From Todiramphus chloris collaris (Eukaryota > Chordata > Aves > Coraciiformes > Alcedinidae), in contig JANVCC010009742.1 in the NCBI GenBank assembly GCA_025345505.1, forward strand, positions 656,178 through 720,177: DNA of 64,000 bases, given 5' to 3'. The notes under the pieces were generated by a model, which had not been told where the DNA came from, ran no database searches, and saw only the letters and a program-made list of their open reading frames with translations. This document shows positions 35,318-47,380 of this stretch, piece after piece. Position 1 is the stretch's first letter, and each line of letters begins with the position of its first letter. A program made the translations under genes and the position numbers.

Positions 35318-37582
35318 TTAGAACTTCTGGGTCAGCGAAATGCGGAAGCTGCGGCCCACTTCGGCGTAACGGTCGGCCACCGCGAGATTGATATCGTTCG
35401 GGACATCCGTGGCATTCCAGTATTTCTTGTCGAAGACGTTGAAGACACCGGCCTGAAGCTTCATGCCCTTGGCAAACTTCGGCTCCCAATAGGCTGTCGT
35501 ATCGACGATGCCATAGCCGGGAGCAACGAAACCGCCGCCGCTGACCTTGTCGCGCGCTGCGGCCATCGTCAGCGACACATCGGCACCCCAGCTGTCGGCG
35601 TTATAGCCGAGGCCGACAATCGCGCGGATCGGCGGGATGGAGTTCAGATATTCCTGAGTTTCGGTGTTCTTGCCCTGCGAAACGGCAACCGATGCCCATG
35701 TCACCCAGTTCTCGGCGAAATTGACGCGGCCATTGAGTTCGGCACCGTAGATCTGCACGCGATTGAGATTGGCATAGCCGGTGATGCCGCCAACCGGATA
35801 CTCGCCGCCCGGCGGCGCAATGGTCACGTTGTCGATGAAGTTGCGGTAGTAATTGTTGAAGACGCTGGCCGACAGCGCATATCTGTCACTCTCATACTTG
35901 GCGCCCACCTCGAAACCGTTGCTGGTCTCGGCCTTCAGGCCGGGATTGCCGACACGGGCATAGGAACCGGGCGCGCCGTAATTCTGGAACAGTTCCTGCG
36001 CGGACGGCGCGCGGAAGCCCTGCGCCCATTGCACATAGAAATCCAGCTCGCTGGTGGCATGATAGGTCGCCCGCAGCTTCGGCGTAAAGCGCGAATCGCT
36101 GTTGGACGCCGGCAATGTCCCGTTAAAGTTGGGGCCATGCTCATAGGCTGCAGTCGACTGCGGATTGTGCTCGTACCAATCGAAACGTCCGCCCGGCGTC
36201 AGGGTCAGACGGCCATTCAGAAGCTCGATATCGTCCTCGGCATAGATGCCGAATCCGGTCGACTGCACGTCTGGCATATCGGAACTGTTGGCATGCAGCA
36301 TGCGGCAGGTCTGCGGGCCGAAAGGCTGGGGCAGTTTGGTCCAGTCGACACTCGGGCAATTGTCGACGCCCGCCGCATACTGATGCATGTTCTGCCGGTA
36401 GATTTCCGTACCGATGCGGAACTTGTGCCTGATGTCGCCGATCTCGGCTTCCTTGACCACGTAGCCGGTAAAGCCATAGGCATCGAGGTTCAGCTCGTTG
36501 TCGCGCTTGTATACGCCCGAGGGGAAGCCATAGCGGAACGGGTCACCACGAATGATCCGCGCCCTGGCATCCGGCAGGCGGATGGCATCGGTCGTATTGG
36601 TCAGGGTCTGCTGCGTCCAGTAGGCAACGGCGTGCGCCTCATCCACCCAGCCGCCCTTGTCCGGGGCGATGTAGTCATAGCTGCCGGAAATGCGCTTGCG
36701 CTCATAGTTCTCGCCGGACTTGAAGCTGTCGGGCACATAGGCCGATGTCGTTCCGATGAAATTGTCCGAATCGGAATCTTTCTTGAAGATTTCGCCGGTC
36801 AGGCCGAAACGATGGCCGCCCTCGACATTCTGGTAGAGTTTTACCAGCACATTGCCCTGATCGTAATCGAGTGGATTGGCCTCTGTGCGTCCAGTGCCAT
36901 AACCGCCGATATCACCGGGGGTATCTTTTTCGTGCCCCTGGCGATACCCACCCTGTACGAGGAATTCCGTGTTGCCGGCGCGCGCCGCCACCGCCGCATT
37001 GCTGCGCCAGCTGCGATCGCCGCTGTCATAGGTGCCTTTGGTCAGAACGCCCCAGTTGCGCCCATCGCTGATGACATCGGACGGGTCGAGCGTGCGCATC
37101 TGGACAACCCCGCCCAGCGCGCCCGAACCGTAACGGCTTGAGTCGGCGCCCTTGGTGATGTCAATCTTGGAGAGCCCGTCGAAATCAAAACCGTCGAGAC
37201 CGCCCTGCGTTCCGCGCGGATCGGAAATCCACGGCACGCGGATGCCATCGATCGTCGTCAGCACCCGGTCCTGGTCGAGACCGCGCAGATTGATACTCTT
37301 CGAGGTGGAGTTGAAATTGACGCCCGCATCGACCCGGCGCCCCAGATCCTGGAAATTATCGACCATGCGTTTCTGGATAGTTTCCCGCTCGGTCGTCGCC
37401 GTCAGCGGCGTCGCCTCCGTGCCGCTCTGATTGCGCTTGAGCACAATCGGTGCCAGCTCGATTGTTTCGCCCGTTGCCGGTGCGCTTTGCGCAAACGCTG
37501 CGCCCGTGCCCAACCCCACAACCAGCAGGGTACCCGCGCTACCGCACATCAGGCGCGCAAGCATGTTCCGTGTCAAAACCAT
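35318..37582 (-). CDS. TonB-dependent receptor, haem/haemoprotein type
   Basis: A 754-residue outer-membrane barrel that takes up ligand with TonB energy. It has a signal peptide (about 8-32, ending GAAFAQ), then a TonB-box-like segment (about 36-50). The plug domain contains RRVDAGVNFNSTSKSINLRGLDQDRVLTTIDG, and the 22-strand barrel ends SFRISLTQKF with a C-terminal Phe. The GFRAPSAQELF box near 522 and NPGLKAETSNGFEVG shortly after correspond to the FRAP and NPNL boxes of haem receptors, but no His lies between them. Ribosome site GGGGG supports this ATG. An iron-responsive operator lies upstream. No haem ABC transporter genes are in the window. Confidence 0.87.
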   Translation of the reverse strand: MVLTRNMLARLMCGSAGTLLVVGLGTGAAFAQSAPATGETIELAPIVLKRNQSGTEATPLTATTERETIQKRMVDNFQDLGRRVDAGVNFNSTSKSINLRGLDQDRVLTTIDGIRVPWISDPRGTQGGLDGFDFDGLSKIDITKGADSSRYGSGALGGVVQMRTLDPSDVISDGRNWGVLTKGTYDSGDRSWRSNAAVAARAGNTEFLVQGGYRQGHEKDTPGDIGGYGTGRTEANPLDYDQGNVLVKLYQNVEGGHRFGLTGEIFKKDSDSDNFIGTTSAYVPDSFKSGENYERKRISGSYDYIAPDKGGWVDEAHAVAYWTQQTLTNTTDAIRLPDARARIIRGDPFRYGFPSGVYKRDNELNLDAYGFTGYVVKEAEIGDIRHKFRIGTEIYRQNMHQYAAGVDNCPSVDWTKLPQPFGPQTCRMLHANSSDMPDVQSTGFGIYAEDDIELLNGRLTLTPGGRFDWYEHNPQSTAAYEHGPNFNGTLPASNSDSRFTPKLRATYHATSELDFYVQWAQGFRAPSAQELFQNYGAPGSYARVGNPGLKAETSNGFEVGAKYESDRYALSASVFNNYYRNFIDNVTIAPPGGEYPVGGITGYANLNRVQIYGAELNGRVNFAENWVTWASVAVSQGKNTETQEYLNSIPPIRAIVGLGYNADSWGADVSLTMAAARDKVSGGGFVAPGYGIVDTTAYWEPKFAKGMKLQAGVFNVFDKKYWNATDVPNDINLAVADRYAEVGRSFRISLTQKF

Positions 37583-37709
37583 ATCCAAACCCCCGAGAGA
37601 ATGCTTGGCTGGCTTAACGTTGAGCGCGAAGACCGCGCCGTGTTCATGGCTTGCTGAGCGGAAATTATCTGCGTGTATTCACGCTGTACATTTGTTCAGT
37701 ACAAAAACA

Positions 37710-37724
37710 TGACTATAAAAGTCA
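37710..37724. promoter_or_regulatory. Iron-responsive operator (RirA-type IRO)
   Basis: TGACTATAAAAGTCA fits the TGA-N9-TCA consensus and is a perfect 5-bp dyad. It overlaps a TTGACT -35-like box (minus strand, 37725-37720) about 120 bases before the receptor gene, as expected for iron repression by RirA. Confidence 0.7.
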
Positions 37725-37806
37725 ATATTAAATACACCGATTATTTCAGGCCGATTTATTGGCCGCAACGGTGTTGCCGCAGCACCACATTTGTCCCGTC
37801 GGCACA

Positions 37807-40748
<2,942 letters not shown>

Positions 40749-40784
40749 TCAGCTCCTGCCACAACCCGCTCTGCATGAAGATGG

Positions 40785-40870
40785 TGCGTGGTTCGACAAG
40801 CTCACCATGAGCGAGGTTTGTATTCTGCAGGACGCCAAGTTCCCTCATGGTGAGCTTGTCGAACCACGCA
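40785..40870. repeat. Inverted-repeat element, copy D (short form)
   Basis: Perfect 27-bp arms (TGCGTGGTTCGACAAGCTCA plus 7 bases) enclose a 32-base centre with CTGCAG, as in copy A. It ends 19 bases before the recN stop, so it lies directly downstream of recN in the leftward transcript. Confidence 0.95.
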
Positions 40871-40889
40871 GCGCAGGCGTGCAACCCGC

Positions 40890-42569
40890 TCAGGAGGCAG
40901 CAGCGCTGTTCTCACGCAGAAGCCGCACCGCGGCGGCACGTGCTTCATCCGTGACGCTGGCACCCGCCAGCATCCGGGCAATTTCTTCCTGGCGGTCGCC
41001 CGTTTCCATCGCATGGATGGACGTGGCAACACGGTCATTGCCCCTGGCGGATTTGGCGATGAGAAAATGCGTCTGCGCCCGTGCCGCCACCTGCGGCGCG
41101 TGGGTGACCGACAGCACCTGCACCCGGTCCGACAGGCGGCGCAGCCGCTGGCCGATGGCATCGGCCACGGCACCGCCAACGCCCGTGTCGATTTCGTCGA
41201 ACACCAGTGTCGGCGCCGAACCGCGATCGGCCAGCGCCACCTTCAACGCCAGCAGGAAGCGCGACAGCTCGCCGCCCGACGCCACCTTCATCATCGGCCC
41301 CGCGCGGGTGCCGGGATTGGTCCGCACCCAGTATTCGACCGTATCGATGCCCTCGGGCAGGCGGTTTTCCGGGTCCGCCGCCATCTCGACGATGAATTCG
41401 GCCCGCTCCAGCTTCAGCGCCGGAAGCTCGGCCATGACGGCTGCCTTGAGGTGACCGGCGGTTTCGTGCCGCTCCCGTGACAGGGTCGCCGCCGCCTCGT
41501 CATAGGCTGCCCGCGCCGCGACAGCTTCCTTTTCCAGCGCGCCGAGCCGCTCGGCGCCCGCATCGATATCCGCGAGATCCGCATCCATCTTGTCGCGCAG
41601 GCCGGCGAGATCATCCACCGGTACGGAATATTTGCGGGCGGCACCGCGCAGGGCGAAAAGCCGCTCTTCCGTCTGCTCGAGAACACGCGGATCGAAATCA
41701 ATGGCACGGATCGCCTGTTCAATGCCGTTCTGCGCTTCCGTCAGGGCGTTGAGCGCCTCGTCGATGGCCTTGACCACCGGTTCCAGCAGCTGTGGCGCTT
41801 CCGGCACCTTGCGTTCCAGCCGCCGCACGAGGCTCGCCAGCGACGGAACCGGGGAACCCGAGCCCGACAGCACCTCGTTGGCATCGTTGACATCGCCAGC
41901 GATCTTTTCCGAGCGCATCATTTCGGTGCGCCTGGTGGCCAGCGCCTCTTCTTCCAGCGGTTCCGGATCGAGCTTTGTCAGTTCGTCGACGGAGGCCCGC
42001 AGATAATCCGCCTCGCGCGTCGCCGCCTCAACCTTGGCGCGGTGCCGCACCAGCGTGTTTTCCGCATCCCGCCAGGTCTTGTGCAATGAGCGGACCGTTG
42101 CCGCCTTGGTTTCCAGCGAACCGAAAGCGTCGAGCAGTGTACGGTGAATATCGATATCGATCAGTGCGCGGTCATCGTGCTGGCCATGGATTTCGACCAG
42201 TCTCCGGCCGAGCTCCTTCAACAGCGTGACGCTTGCGGCCTGATCGTTGATGAAGACGCGGCTGCGGCCATCCGATGTCTGCACGCGGCGCAGGATGATG
42301 TCGCCGTCATCGCTGATGTCGTTGTCGCGCAGGAGTTCGCGGGCGGGATGGGCACCGGCCACGTCGAACACAGCCGTTACCTGCCCCTGCTCCGCGCCGT
42401 GGCGCACCAGCGAGGCATCGCCGCGCGCGCCGAGGGCGAGCGACAAGGCATCGAGAAGGATGGATTTTCCGGCGCCGGTCTCGCCGGTGAGTACCGACAA
42501 GCCATCGCGAAACTCAATGTCGAGCCGTTCAATCAGAACAATATCGCGGATCGACAGGTGCGAAAGCAT
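40890..42569 (-). CDS. recN: DNA repair protein RecN
   Basis: RecN is an SMC-like ATPase that acts in recombinational double-strand break repair. The 559-residue protein has MLSHLSIRDIVLIERLDIEF, Walker A in LTGETGAGKSILLDALSLALG (about 27-47), a long coiled coil in the middle, and the ABC signature/Walker B ASGGELSRFLLALKVALAD and LVFDEIDTGVGGAVADAIG. VLSVTHAPQVAARAQTHF follows as the H-loop. It follows bamD by 23 bases in a leftward run to ligA. Confidence 0.96.
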   Translation of the reverse strand: MLSHLSIRDIVLIERLDIEFRDGLSVLTGETGAGKSILLDALSLALGARGDASLVRHGAEQGQVTAVFDVAGAHPARELLRDNDISDDGDIILRRVQTSDGRSRVFINDQAASVTLLKELGRRLVEIHGQHDDRALIDIDIHRTLLDAFGSLETKAATVRSLHKTWRDAENTLVRHRAKVEAATREADYLRASVDELTKLDPEPLEEEALATRRTEMMRSEKIAGDVNDANEVLSGSGSPVPSLASLVRRLERKVPEAPQLLEPVVKAIDEALNALTEAQNGIEQAIRAIDFDPRVLEQTEERLFALRGAARKYSVPVDDLAGLRDKMDADLADIDAGAERLGALEKEAVAARAAYDEAAATLSRERHETAGHLKAAVMAELPALKLERAEFIVEMAADPENRLPEGIDTVEYWVRTNPGTRAGPMMKVASGGELSRFLLALKVALADRGSAPTLVFDEIDTGVGGAVADAIGQRLRRLSDRVQVLSVTHAPQVAARAQTHFLIAKSARGNDRVATSIHAMETGDRQEEIARMLAGASVTDEARAAAVRLLRENSAAAS

Positions 42570-42592
42570 GAATCGCTCAGGTTAATAGTGGA

Positions 42593-43468
42593 TCAGGCGC
42601 CATTTTTCTTGCTGCCCACGATCGTCTGGGCAGCCTGTGACAGCCAGGAACCGGCATTCTGGCGCGGCTCCAGACCGCCGCTCTGCAGCAGCTTGTAGCT
42701 GTCCTTGTACCACTGGCTGTCCGGGTAGTTCTGTCCGAGTACCGCTGCGGCCGACTGCGCCTCGCTGGTCAGACCCAGCGCATAATAGGCTTCGGTCAGG
42801 CGTGCCAGTGCTTCTTCGACATGGCGGGTGTTGGAATACTGTTCGACAACGCCGCGGAAGCGCTTGATCGATGCCAGATATTCCTTGCGTTCCAGATAAT
42901 AGCGGCCGACCTGCATTTCCTTGCCGGCGAGCTGATCGCGGCCGAAACGGATCTTTTCCTTGGAATCGTCGACATATTCCGACTGCGGGAAACGCTCGAC
43001 GACTTCATTGAACGCCGTGATGGAGCGGCGTGTCATTGTCTGTTCGCGCGTCACGTCCGGGATCTGGCGGTAATAGCACAGGCCGGTGATGTAATAGGCG
43101 TAGGCGGCTTCCGGCTGCGTCGGATACAGCGCGATGTAGCGCTTGGTCATGGCGAGCGAGTCGTCATACTTGCCGGCACGGTAATTGGCGAAAGCACCCA
43201 TCACCAGCGCCTTGCGGGCGAATTCGGAATAGGGATGCTGGCGGTCGACGGCATCGAACTTCTTGGCGGCCTCGTCCAGGCGCCCGGCATTCAGATTGGC
43301 GAGGGCCTGGTTGTAGAGCACATCGGCGGGCTCGATTGTGTCGACATAGGCCGACAGGTCGAGGTCCTTATCGTTCGAGGCACAACCGGAAATGGCTGTT
43401 GCACCGGCAACGGACGCCATAAGAAGGGCCAACCGGGCCTTGCTGCCAAACCCTGCACTCATCGACAT
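42593..43468 (-). CDS. bamD: Outer membrane assembly lipoprotein BamD
   Basis: BamD is the essential lipoprotein of the BAM complex that inserts beta-barrel proteins into the outer membrane. The precursor has a short signal ([20 protein letters not shown]) with the lipobox AISGC (Cys about 28). TPR repeats follow, starting [39 protein letters not shown] and continuing through [24 protein letters not shown], a stretch strongly conserved in BamD. Three in-frame ATGs (43483, 43468, 43462) are possible and none has a strong ribosome site. In related genomes it typically follows lpxC; here four genes lie between. Confidence 0.93.
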   Translation of the reverse strand: MSMSAGFGSKARLALLMASVAGATAISGCASNDKDLDLSAYVDTIEPADVLYNQALANLNAGRLDEAAKKFDAVDRQHPYSEFARKALVMGAFANYRAGKYDDSLAMTKRYIALYPTQPEAAYAYYITGLCYYRQIPDVTREQTMTRRSITAFNEVVERFPQSEYVDDSKEKIRFGRDQLAGKEMQVGRYYLERKEYLASIKRFRGVVEQYSNTRHVEEALARLTEAYYALGLTSEAQSAAAVLGQNYPDSQWYKDSYKLLQSGGLEPRQNAGSWLSQAAQTIVGSKKNGA

Positions 43469-43509
43469 TCTGCAACTCGCCATTCTGTCTTAGGCCCCAT
43501 TCAAGAAAT

Positions 43510-43557
43510 TAGAGCATTCTGCGCAAATCCGATATCACGTTTGCGCATCATGCTCTA
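43510..43557. repeat. Palindromic AGAGCAT element upstream of bamD
   Basis: TAGAGCAT-TCT-GCGCAAA and its partner TTTGCGC-ATC-ATGCTCTA face each other across a 12-base centre. The arms match at 15 of 18 positions, the mismatches being the TCT/ATC step. The sequence resembles a dispersed hairpin that I recall as common in Hyphomicrobiales intergenic regions. It lies about 30-40 bases before the bamD start, in a 200-base non-coding stretch. Confidence 0.7.
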
Positions 43558-43687
43558 GATACTGTCAAACTCACTGTCAGTTGCGCGTTCTTAAACCACA
43601 AGCCAACAGAATCAGCAATCTTATTGCCATCTAATCGTCCAAATTTGTGGCGGAGGCAGAAATGAGTTGCGAAAAGAACATATTCCC

Positions 43688-44251
43688 TTATTTCGGCAGC
43701 GACATATGCCCTACCCGGTAAATCCTGGTCGCCTCATCGGCCTGTTCCGGCTGCTCCGCAGCCCACAGCCGGAAACGCACCACCGTCCATGTGGTCGGCT
43801 CAAAACCCGCCACGGATGCAAGAATACCGTCGTGTTCGCCATCCCGTAACACCCGCCCGCTTTCCTGTTTGCGTCTTTCGCCCAGGGGCATGGAGGCGTC
43901 GACCGGCACAATCTCCCGCGTCGCAAACGCCGCCCGCGACACGTCGGGCGACACGAAGGCCTGCCAGACAAACCAGGACTTTACCTGCGGCCGGCCGAAC
44001 GCGCCCGACACGCCGGCAAACCCGTCCCCGCCGAGAAAATTGTTCAGGCCCTCCACATCGTCCCACAGGTAAAACGGCGCATAGAGGTTGTCACGGCTGC
44101 GGGTTGCATCCGTGCGGCGGGCCGACAGATAGGCCTTGAAGCGCAGATGCGGATAATTGTCGAGCAGATGCCCTTTCTCGGCGATCCGCCGGTCGATGAT
44201 CCCCATGTCATAATCGGCAGGCAGGGTGAAACTGTATTGCATCGCGATCAT
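43688..44251 (-). CDS. DUF4865 family protein
   Basis: A 187-residue protein of unknown function matching the DUF4865 family: MIAMQYSFTLPADYDMGIIDRRI, FKAYLSARRTDATRSRDNLYAPFYLWDDVEGLNNFLGG, GRPQVKSWFVWQAF. The fold is probably a dimeric alpha/beta barrel, as in small monooxygenase-like proteins (inferred from the length and the paired-strand pattern). GAGGAG is well spaced for this ATG, which is preferred over an ATG 5 codons upstream. It ends a three-gene leftward set with the cupin and tautomerase genes, under a divergent LysR regulator. Confidence 0.82.
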   Translation of the reverse strand: MIAMQYSFTLPADYDMGIIDRRIAEKGHLLDNYPHLRFKAYLSARRTDATRSRDNLYAPFYLWDDVEGLNNFLGGDGFAGVSGAFGRPQVKSWFVWQAFVSPDVSRAAFATREIVPVDASMPLGERRKQESGRVLRDGEHDGILASVAGFEPTTWTVVRFRLWAAEQPEQADEATRIYRVGHMSLPK

Positions 44252-44262
44252 GATCGTTCTCC

Positions 44263-44682
44263 TCATCGTATGACGGGTTCAAGCCAATGCACCGACTTGC
44301 CGTCATGCACGGCCTGAATGCTGACATAGGAGAACGCGCTGTCAGCGCTGGCGCCGTGCCAATGGCGTTCATCCGGAGCGAACCAGACGCAATCCCCGGC
44401 CCGCAATTCTTCAACCGGTCCGCCGTCCCTCTGGGCAACGCCGACGCCGGACAGGACATAGAGGAACTGTCCGCGCGGATGGGTGTGCCAATGGGTGATG
44501 ACCGAAGGGTCGACGGTGGCACGCATCACGGTGTTCTCACCTTCGCTTTCGCTTTCCAAGAGCATTTCCGCCCAGAACGGCGCGGAAGATATGCCCTCCG
44601 GCGCGCGTCCGATTGCCGTCCCTGCCCGCCGTATTGTCATTTCCGCCGGACAGGCCTTTGGTTTCGTGGTTATGTCGTTCAT
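44263..44682 (-). CDS. Cupin-domain protein
   Basis: A 139-residue single-domain cupin. The metal-binding motif 1 is THWHTHPRGQFLYVLSGVG (HxH and a downstream Gln in the usual Glu place), and motif 2 is WFAPDERHWHGASADS (His). The N-terminal segment APEGISSAPFWAEML and the pattern RATVDPSVITHW resemble small cupins annotated as carboxymuconolactone-type or quercetinase-like, but the substrate is unknown. AGGA lies before the ATG chosen; a longer frame has no ribosome site. It lies between the tautomerase and DUF4865 genes. Confidence 0.87.
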   Translation of the reverse strand: MNDITTKPKACPAEMTIRRAGTAIGRAPEGISSAPFWAEMLLESESEGENTVMRATVDPSVITHWHTHPRGQFLYVLSGVGVAQRDGGPVEELRAGDCVWFAPDERHWHGASADSAFSYVSIQAVHDGKSVHWLEPVIR

Positions 44683-44713
44683 GGACTGATTTCCTGTACT
44701 GAGAAAAGCCGGG

Positions 44714-45103
44714 TCAGGCGACTTCGAGCATCTGCATGCCGCCATTGCTGAAGGACCATTCATCGCGCGAGGACGTGCTGATGATGATCATGACATCCTC
44801 GGGGCGCACGCCAGGAGAAACCGCAAGCTTCGCGACAAGCCGCTCGTAGAACGCCTTCTTCGTCGCCGCATCGCGCGGTTTGCCGATGGTAATGGCAAAG
44901 ATGATGAAATCGTCGGAGCGCGGGCCGCCGAGATAATGGCGGTCGAAAATGAACTCGTTCGGGCGGTGCTGGTGGATGACCTGGAAAAGATCGTTCTGCG
45001 GAACATTGAACGTCTCTATCATCGCCTGATACAGGCTGTCGGACACGGCTTTCAGATAATCATCAGACTTGCCCTGCATGAGGGAGATACGGGCGAACGG
45101 CAT
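44714..45103 (-). CDS. Tautomerase (4-oxalocrotonate tautomerase / MIF superfamily) protein
   Basis: A 129-residue member of the tautomerase superfamily. The catalytic Pro would be residue 2 of MPFARISLMQGKSDDYLKAV, after Met removal. FQVIHQHRPNEFIFDRHYLGG and DDFIIFAITIGKPRDAATKKAFYERLVAKL follow, and the protein ends with PEDVMIIISTSSRDEWSFSNG. Two tandem beta-alpha-beta units fit the length. Such enzymes process unsaturated keto acids. GAGG lies 8 bases before this ATG; the longer frame upstream extends into the divergent LysR promoter and is rejected. Confidence 0.88.
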   Translation of the reverse strand: MPFARISLMQGKSDDYLKAVSDSLYQAMIETFNVPQNDLFQVIHQHRPNEFIFDRHYLGGPRSDDFIIFAITIGKPRDAATKKAFYERLVAKLAVSPGVRPEDVMIIISTSSRDEWSFSNGGMQMLEVA

Positions 45104-45190
45104 GGAACGATCCTCTTTGTCTGGCGCCCCGGCACATGGTGTGAAGCGCAATTGAACTTGACGGAACCGTTCTAGCACCGCACAATCATC

Positions 45191-45222
45191 CTGATAATCA
45201 GAAATATATGGATCGATGATCC
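45191..45222. promoter_or_regulatory. Dyads in the divergent LysR/tautomerase promoter
   Basis: CTGAT-A-ATCAG (45191-45201) and GGATC-GAT-GATCC (45210-45222) lie between the divergent start codons. Either could be a LysR-type binding site controlling the tautomerase-cupin-DUF4865 set. Confidence 0.4.
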
Positions 45223-45242
45223 TGAAAAATTGGACAATATAT

Positions 45243-46145
45243 ATGCGCCGGACCATATTCGACCTGGATGTTCTGCGAACCTTCACGACGGGCGTCGACC
45301 TTGGCAGTTTTGCCAAGGCAGCCGACAGGCTCGGCCGGTCGACCTCTGCGGTCAGCGCCCAGCTGAAAAAGCTGGAGCAGCAGGCGGGAACGCCGATCTT
45401 CCAGAAATCCGGGCGCGGCCTCGCCCTGACCGACGCGGGCGAGACGATGCTCGCCTATGCAAGGCGCCTGCTCGACCTCAACGACGAAGCGGCGAGCGCC
45501 ATTCACGGCATCGAACTGGAAGGCTGGGTACGGCTCGGCCTGCAGGAGGATTTCGGCGAAACCCTGCTGCCCAATATTCTCGGGCAGTTTGCGCGGGCTC
45601 ATCCCAAGGTGCGCATCGAAGCGCGCGTGGCCCGCAATGCGGAACTGCTTGAGCGCGTCGCATCCGGCCGCCTCGATCTCGCACTGGCCTGGAACAACAG
45701 CGCACCGCTGTCCAACAGCGAACGGGTCATGGAGGTTCCCATGCGCTGGGTCGGCTCCATCAATCCCGACATGGTGTGGCAGAAGTCCGGCAACGAACCC
45801 CTGCCGCTGGCCGCCCTCGAAGCGCCCTGCCTGTTGCGCACCGCCGCCATCAATGCGCTGGATCGCGCCGGCATCGCCTGGCGCCTGGCGTTCATCAGTC
45901 CGAGCCTGGGCGGCCTGTGGGCCGCAACGGCGGCGGGGCTCGGCCTCACCATCCGCACGCCGATCGGCTTGCCGGGAACGGTGCAGGCTATACCGCCTGG
46001 GGCAAACGGGCTGCCCCTGCTGCCAAATCTGGGATTGGATCTGTACCGGGCCGATGCGGAACCGTCGCCGGTCACGGCCCGGCTGGCATCGATCATCCTG
46101 CAGGCATTGCACGAGTCAGTGCGTGTGGGAGCAAAGGCCGCGTAA
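45243..46145 (+). CDS. LysR-family transcriptional regulator
   Basis: A 300-residue LysR regulator. The N-terminal winged helix-turn-helix is FDLDVLRTFTTGVDLGSFAKAADRLGRSTSAVSAQLKKLE (about 5-45), followed by the linker GRGLALTDAGETMLAYARRLL. The co-inducer domain starts WVRLGLQEDFGETLLPNILGQF. It is divergent from the tautomerase gene and presumably controls that three-gene set. It ends 20 bases from the convergent lpxC stop. A start nine codons earlier is possible. The ligand is unknown. Confidence 0.88.
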   Translation: MRRTIFDLDVLRTFTTGVDLGSFAKAADRLGRSTSAVSAQLKKLEQQAGTPIFQKSGRGLALTDAGETMLAYARRLLDLNDEAASAIHGIELEGWVRLGLQEDFGETLLPNILGQFARAHPKVRIEARVARNAELLERVASGRLDLALAWNNSAPLSNSERVMEVPMRWVGSINPDMVWQKSGNEPLPLAALEAPCLLRTAAINALDRAGIAWRLAFISPSLGGLWAATAAGLGLTIRTPIGLPGTVQAIPPGANGLPLLPNLGLDLYRADAEPSPVTARLASIILQALHESVRVGAKAA

Positions 46146-46165
46146 ACCGGTTGGTGCAAGACTGG

Positions 46166-47158
46166 CTAGACAGCCCAGGGTGCAAACACCGGTGCATGGA
46201 CAGCGACGAGTGATGCACCGCGCCCCGGGATGCCCGCTGTTTCGACGATCTCGAACGCAGAGTGATCGGACAGCAGTGCCCGCAGCGCCATGGCATTCAG
46301 GCGGTGGCCGCCGCGATAGGAGCGGAAGCAGCCGATGAACGGCGCCCCTGCCAGGGCAAGATCACCAACGGCATCCAATGTCTTGTGGCGCACGAACTCA
46401 TCGGGAAAACGCAGGCCGCCGGGATTGATGACCGTATGGTCATCGCCGATGACAAGTGAATTATCCAGTGACGAACCGAGCGCCAGCCCGGCAGCCCAGA
46501 GCTTTTCCACATCGCGCATGAACCCGAAGGTGCGGGCGGACGCAATCTCGTCGCGGAACACCGCCTCGCTCATATCCGCGGCAAAGATCTGCCTGCCGAT
46601 GATGGGTGTATCGAAATCGATCTCCACCTCGTAGCGCGTGCCGTCGTGGGGGACGAACTCCGCCCAGGAGGCACCGGCCTCGATGCGCGACGGCTTAAGC
46701 ACGCGGATATAGCGCCGCCGGGCTGTCTGCTGGACCAGCCCCGCCTCATCGAAAGCCACGAGGAAGGCGGCCGACGTGCCATCGACGATCGGCACTTCCG
46801 GCGCATCGATCTCGATGATCAGATTGTCGATCCCTGCCCCGGATATCGCGGCCATCACATGTTCAACGGTGCTGACGGTCGCGCCGCTCCGCTTGCCCAG
46901 CGTGGTGCTGAGATCCGTCGTGCCGACTTCCGAGACCAGCGCCTTGATGGCATGGCTGCGCCCTTCGCCATCCTGCCGGTGAAAGACAATGCCCGTATCG
47001 GCGGCGGACGGCGCGAAGGTCATCGTGACGGGTGCGCCACTGTGGACGCCAACGCCGGACAGCGAAACCCGCTCTGCAATGGTCGTTTGATAGTCGCGCA
47101 ACTGAGACCCCATGCCCTGCTCTGCCCCATGCCCTGCTTTGGCCATGTCATCATTCAA
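46166..47158 (-). CDS. lpxC: UDP-3-O-acyl-N-acetylglucosamine deacetylase
   Basis: LpxC catalyses the committed zinc-dependent step of lipid A synthesis. The 330-residue protein has SLSGVGVHSGAPVTMTF at the N-terminus, the zinc ligand His in STVEHVMAAIS (with E for catalysis nearby), NLIIEIDAPEVPIVDGTSAAFLVAF, DEFVRHKTLDAVGDLALAG (second His and Asp ligands) and RGGHRLNAMALRALL (general acid His). The first 15 residues (MNDDMAKAGHGAEQG) may be non-native, as an ATG at 47113 aligns better with other LpxC starts. It lies after ftsZ in the cell-division cluster. Confidence 0.95.
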   Translation of the reverse strand: MNDDMAKAGHGAEQGMGSQLRDYQTTIAERVSLSGVGVHSGAPVTMTFAPSAADTGIVFHRQDGEGRSHAIKALVSEVGTTDLSTTLGKRSGATVSTVEHVMAAISGAGIDNLIIEIDAPEVPIVDGTSAAFLVAFDEAGLVQQTARRRYIRVLKPSRIEAGASWAEFVPHDGTRYEVEIDFDTPIIGRQIFAADMSEAVFRDEIASARTFGFMRDVEKLWAAGLALGSSLDNSLVIGDDHTVINPGGLRFPDEFVRHKTLDAVGDLALAGAPFIGCFRSYRGGHRLNAMALRALLSDHSAFEIVETAGIPGRGASLVAVHAPVFAPWAV

Positions 47159-47321
47159 TCAATCTGTGCCGTTCTGCCAGAATCAAGGTGAACCGCAGCT
47201 ATTTTGCGCCGGACGATACAATTGACGCGGCGTCAGGCAAAATCACGGTTTCGGCAGTCCCGCAACGGTCCTGCACGGACAAGAGCTAGGTCGTTTCCGA
47301 GGTTTTTCAATAGTTTGAACG

Positions 47322-47353
47322 AAAAAACCCGCCATTGGGACAATGGCGGGTTT
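47322..47353 (-). terminator. Terminator of ftsZ
   Basis: A 13-bp perfect stem (AAACCCGCCATTG / CAATGGCGGGTTT) with a 3-base loop is followed in the leftward direction by a T run. It stands 28 bases past the ftsZ stop and separates the division operon from lpxC. Confidence 0.92.
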
Positions 47354-47380
47354 CATATTTCTTAACAATACGTGATCGGA

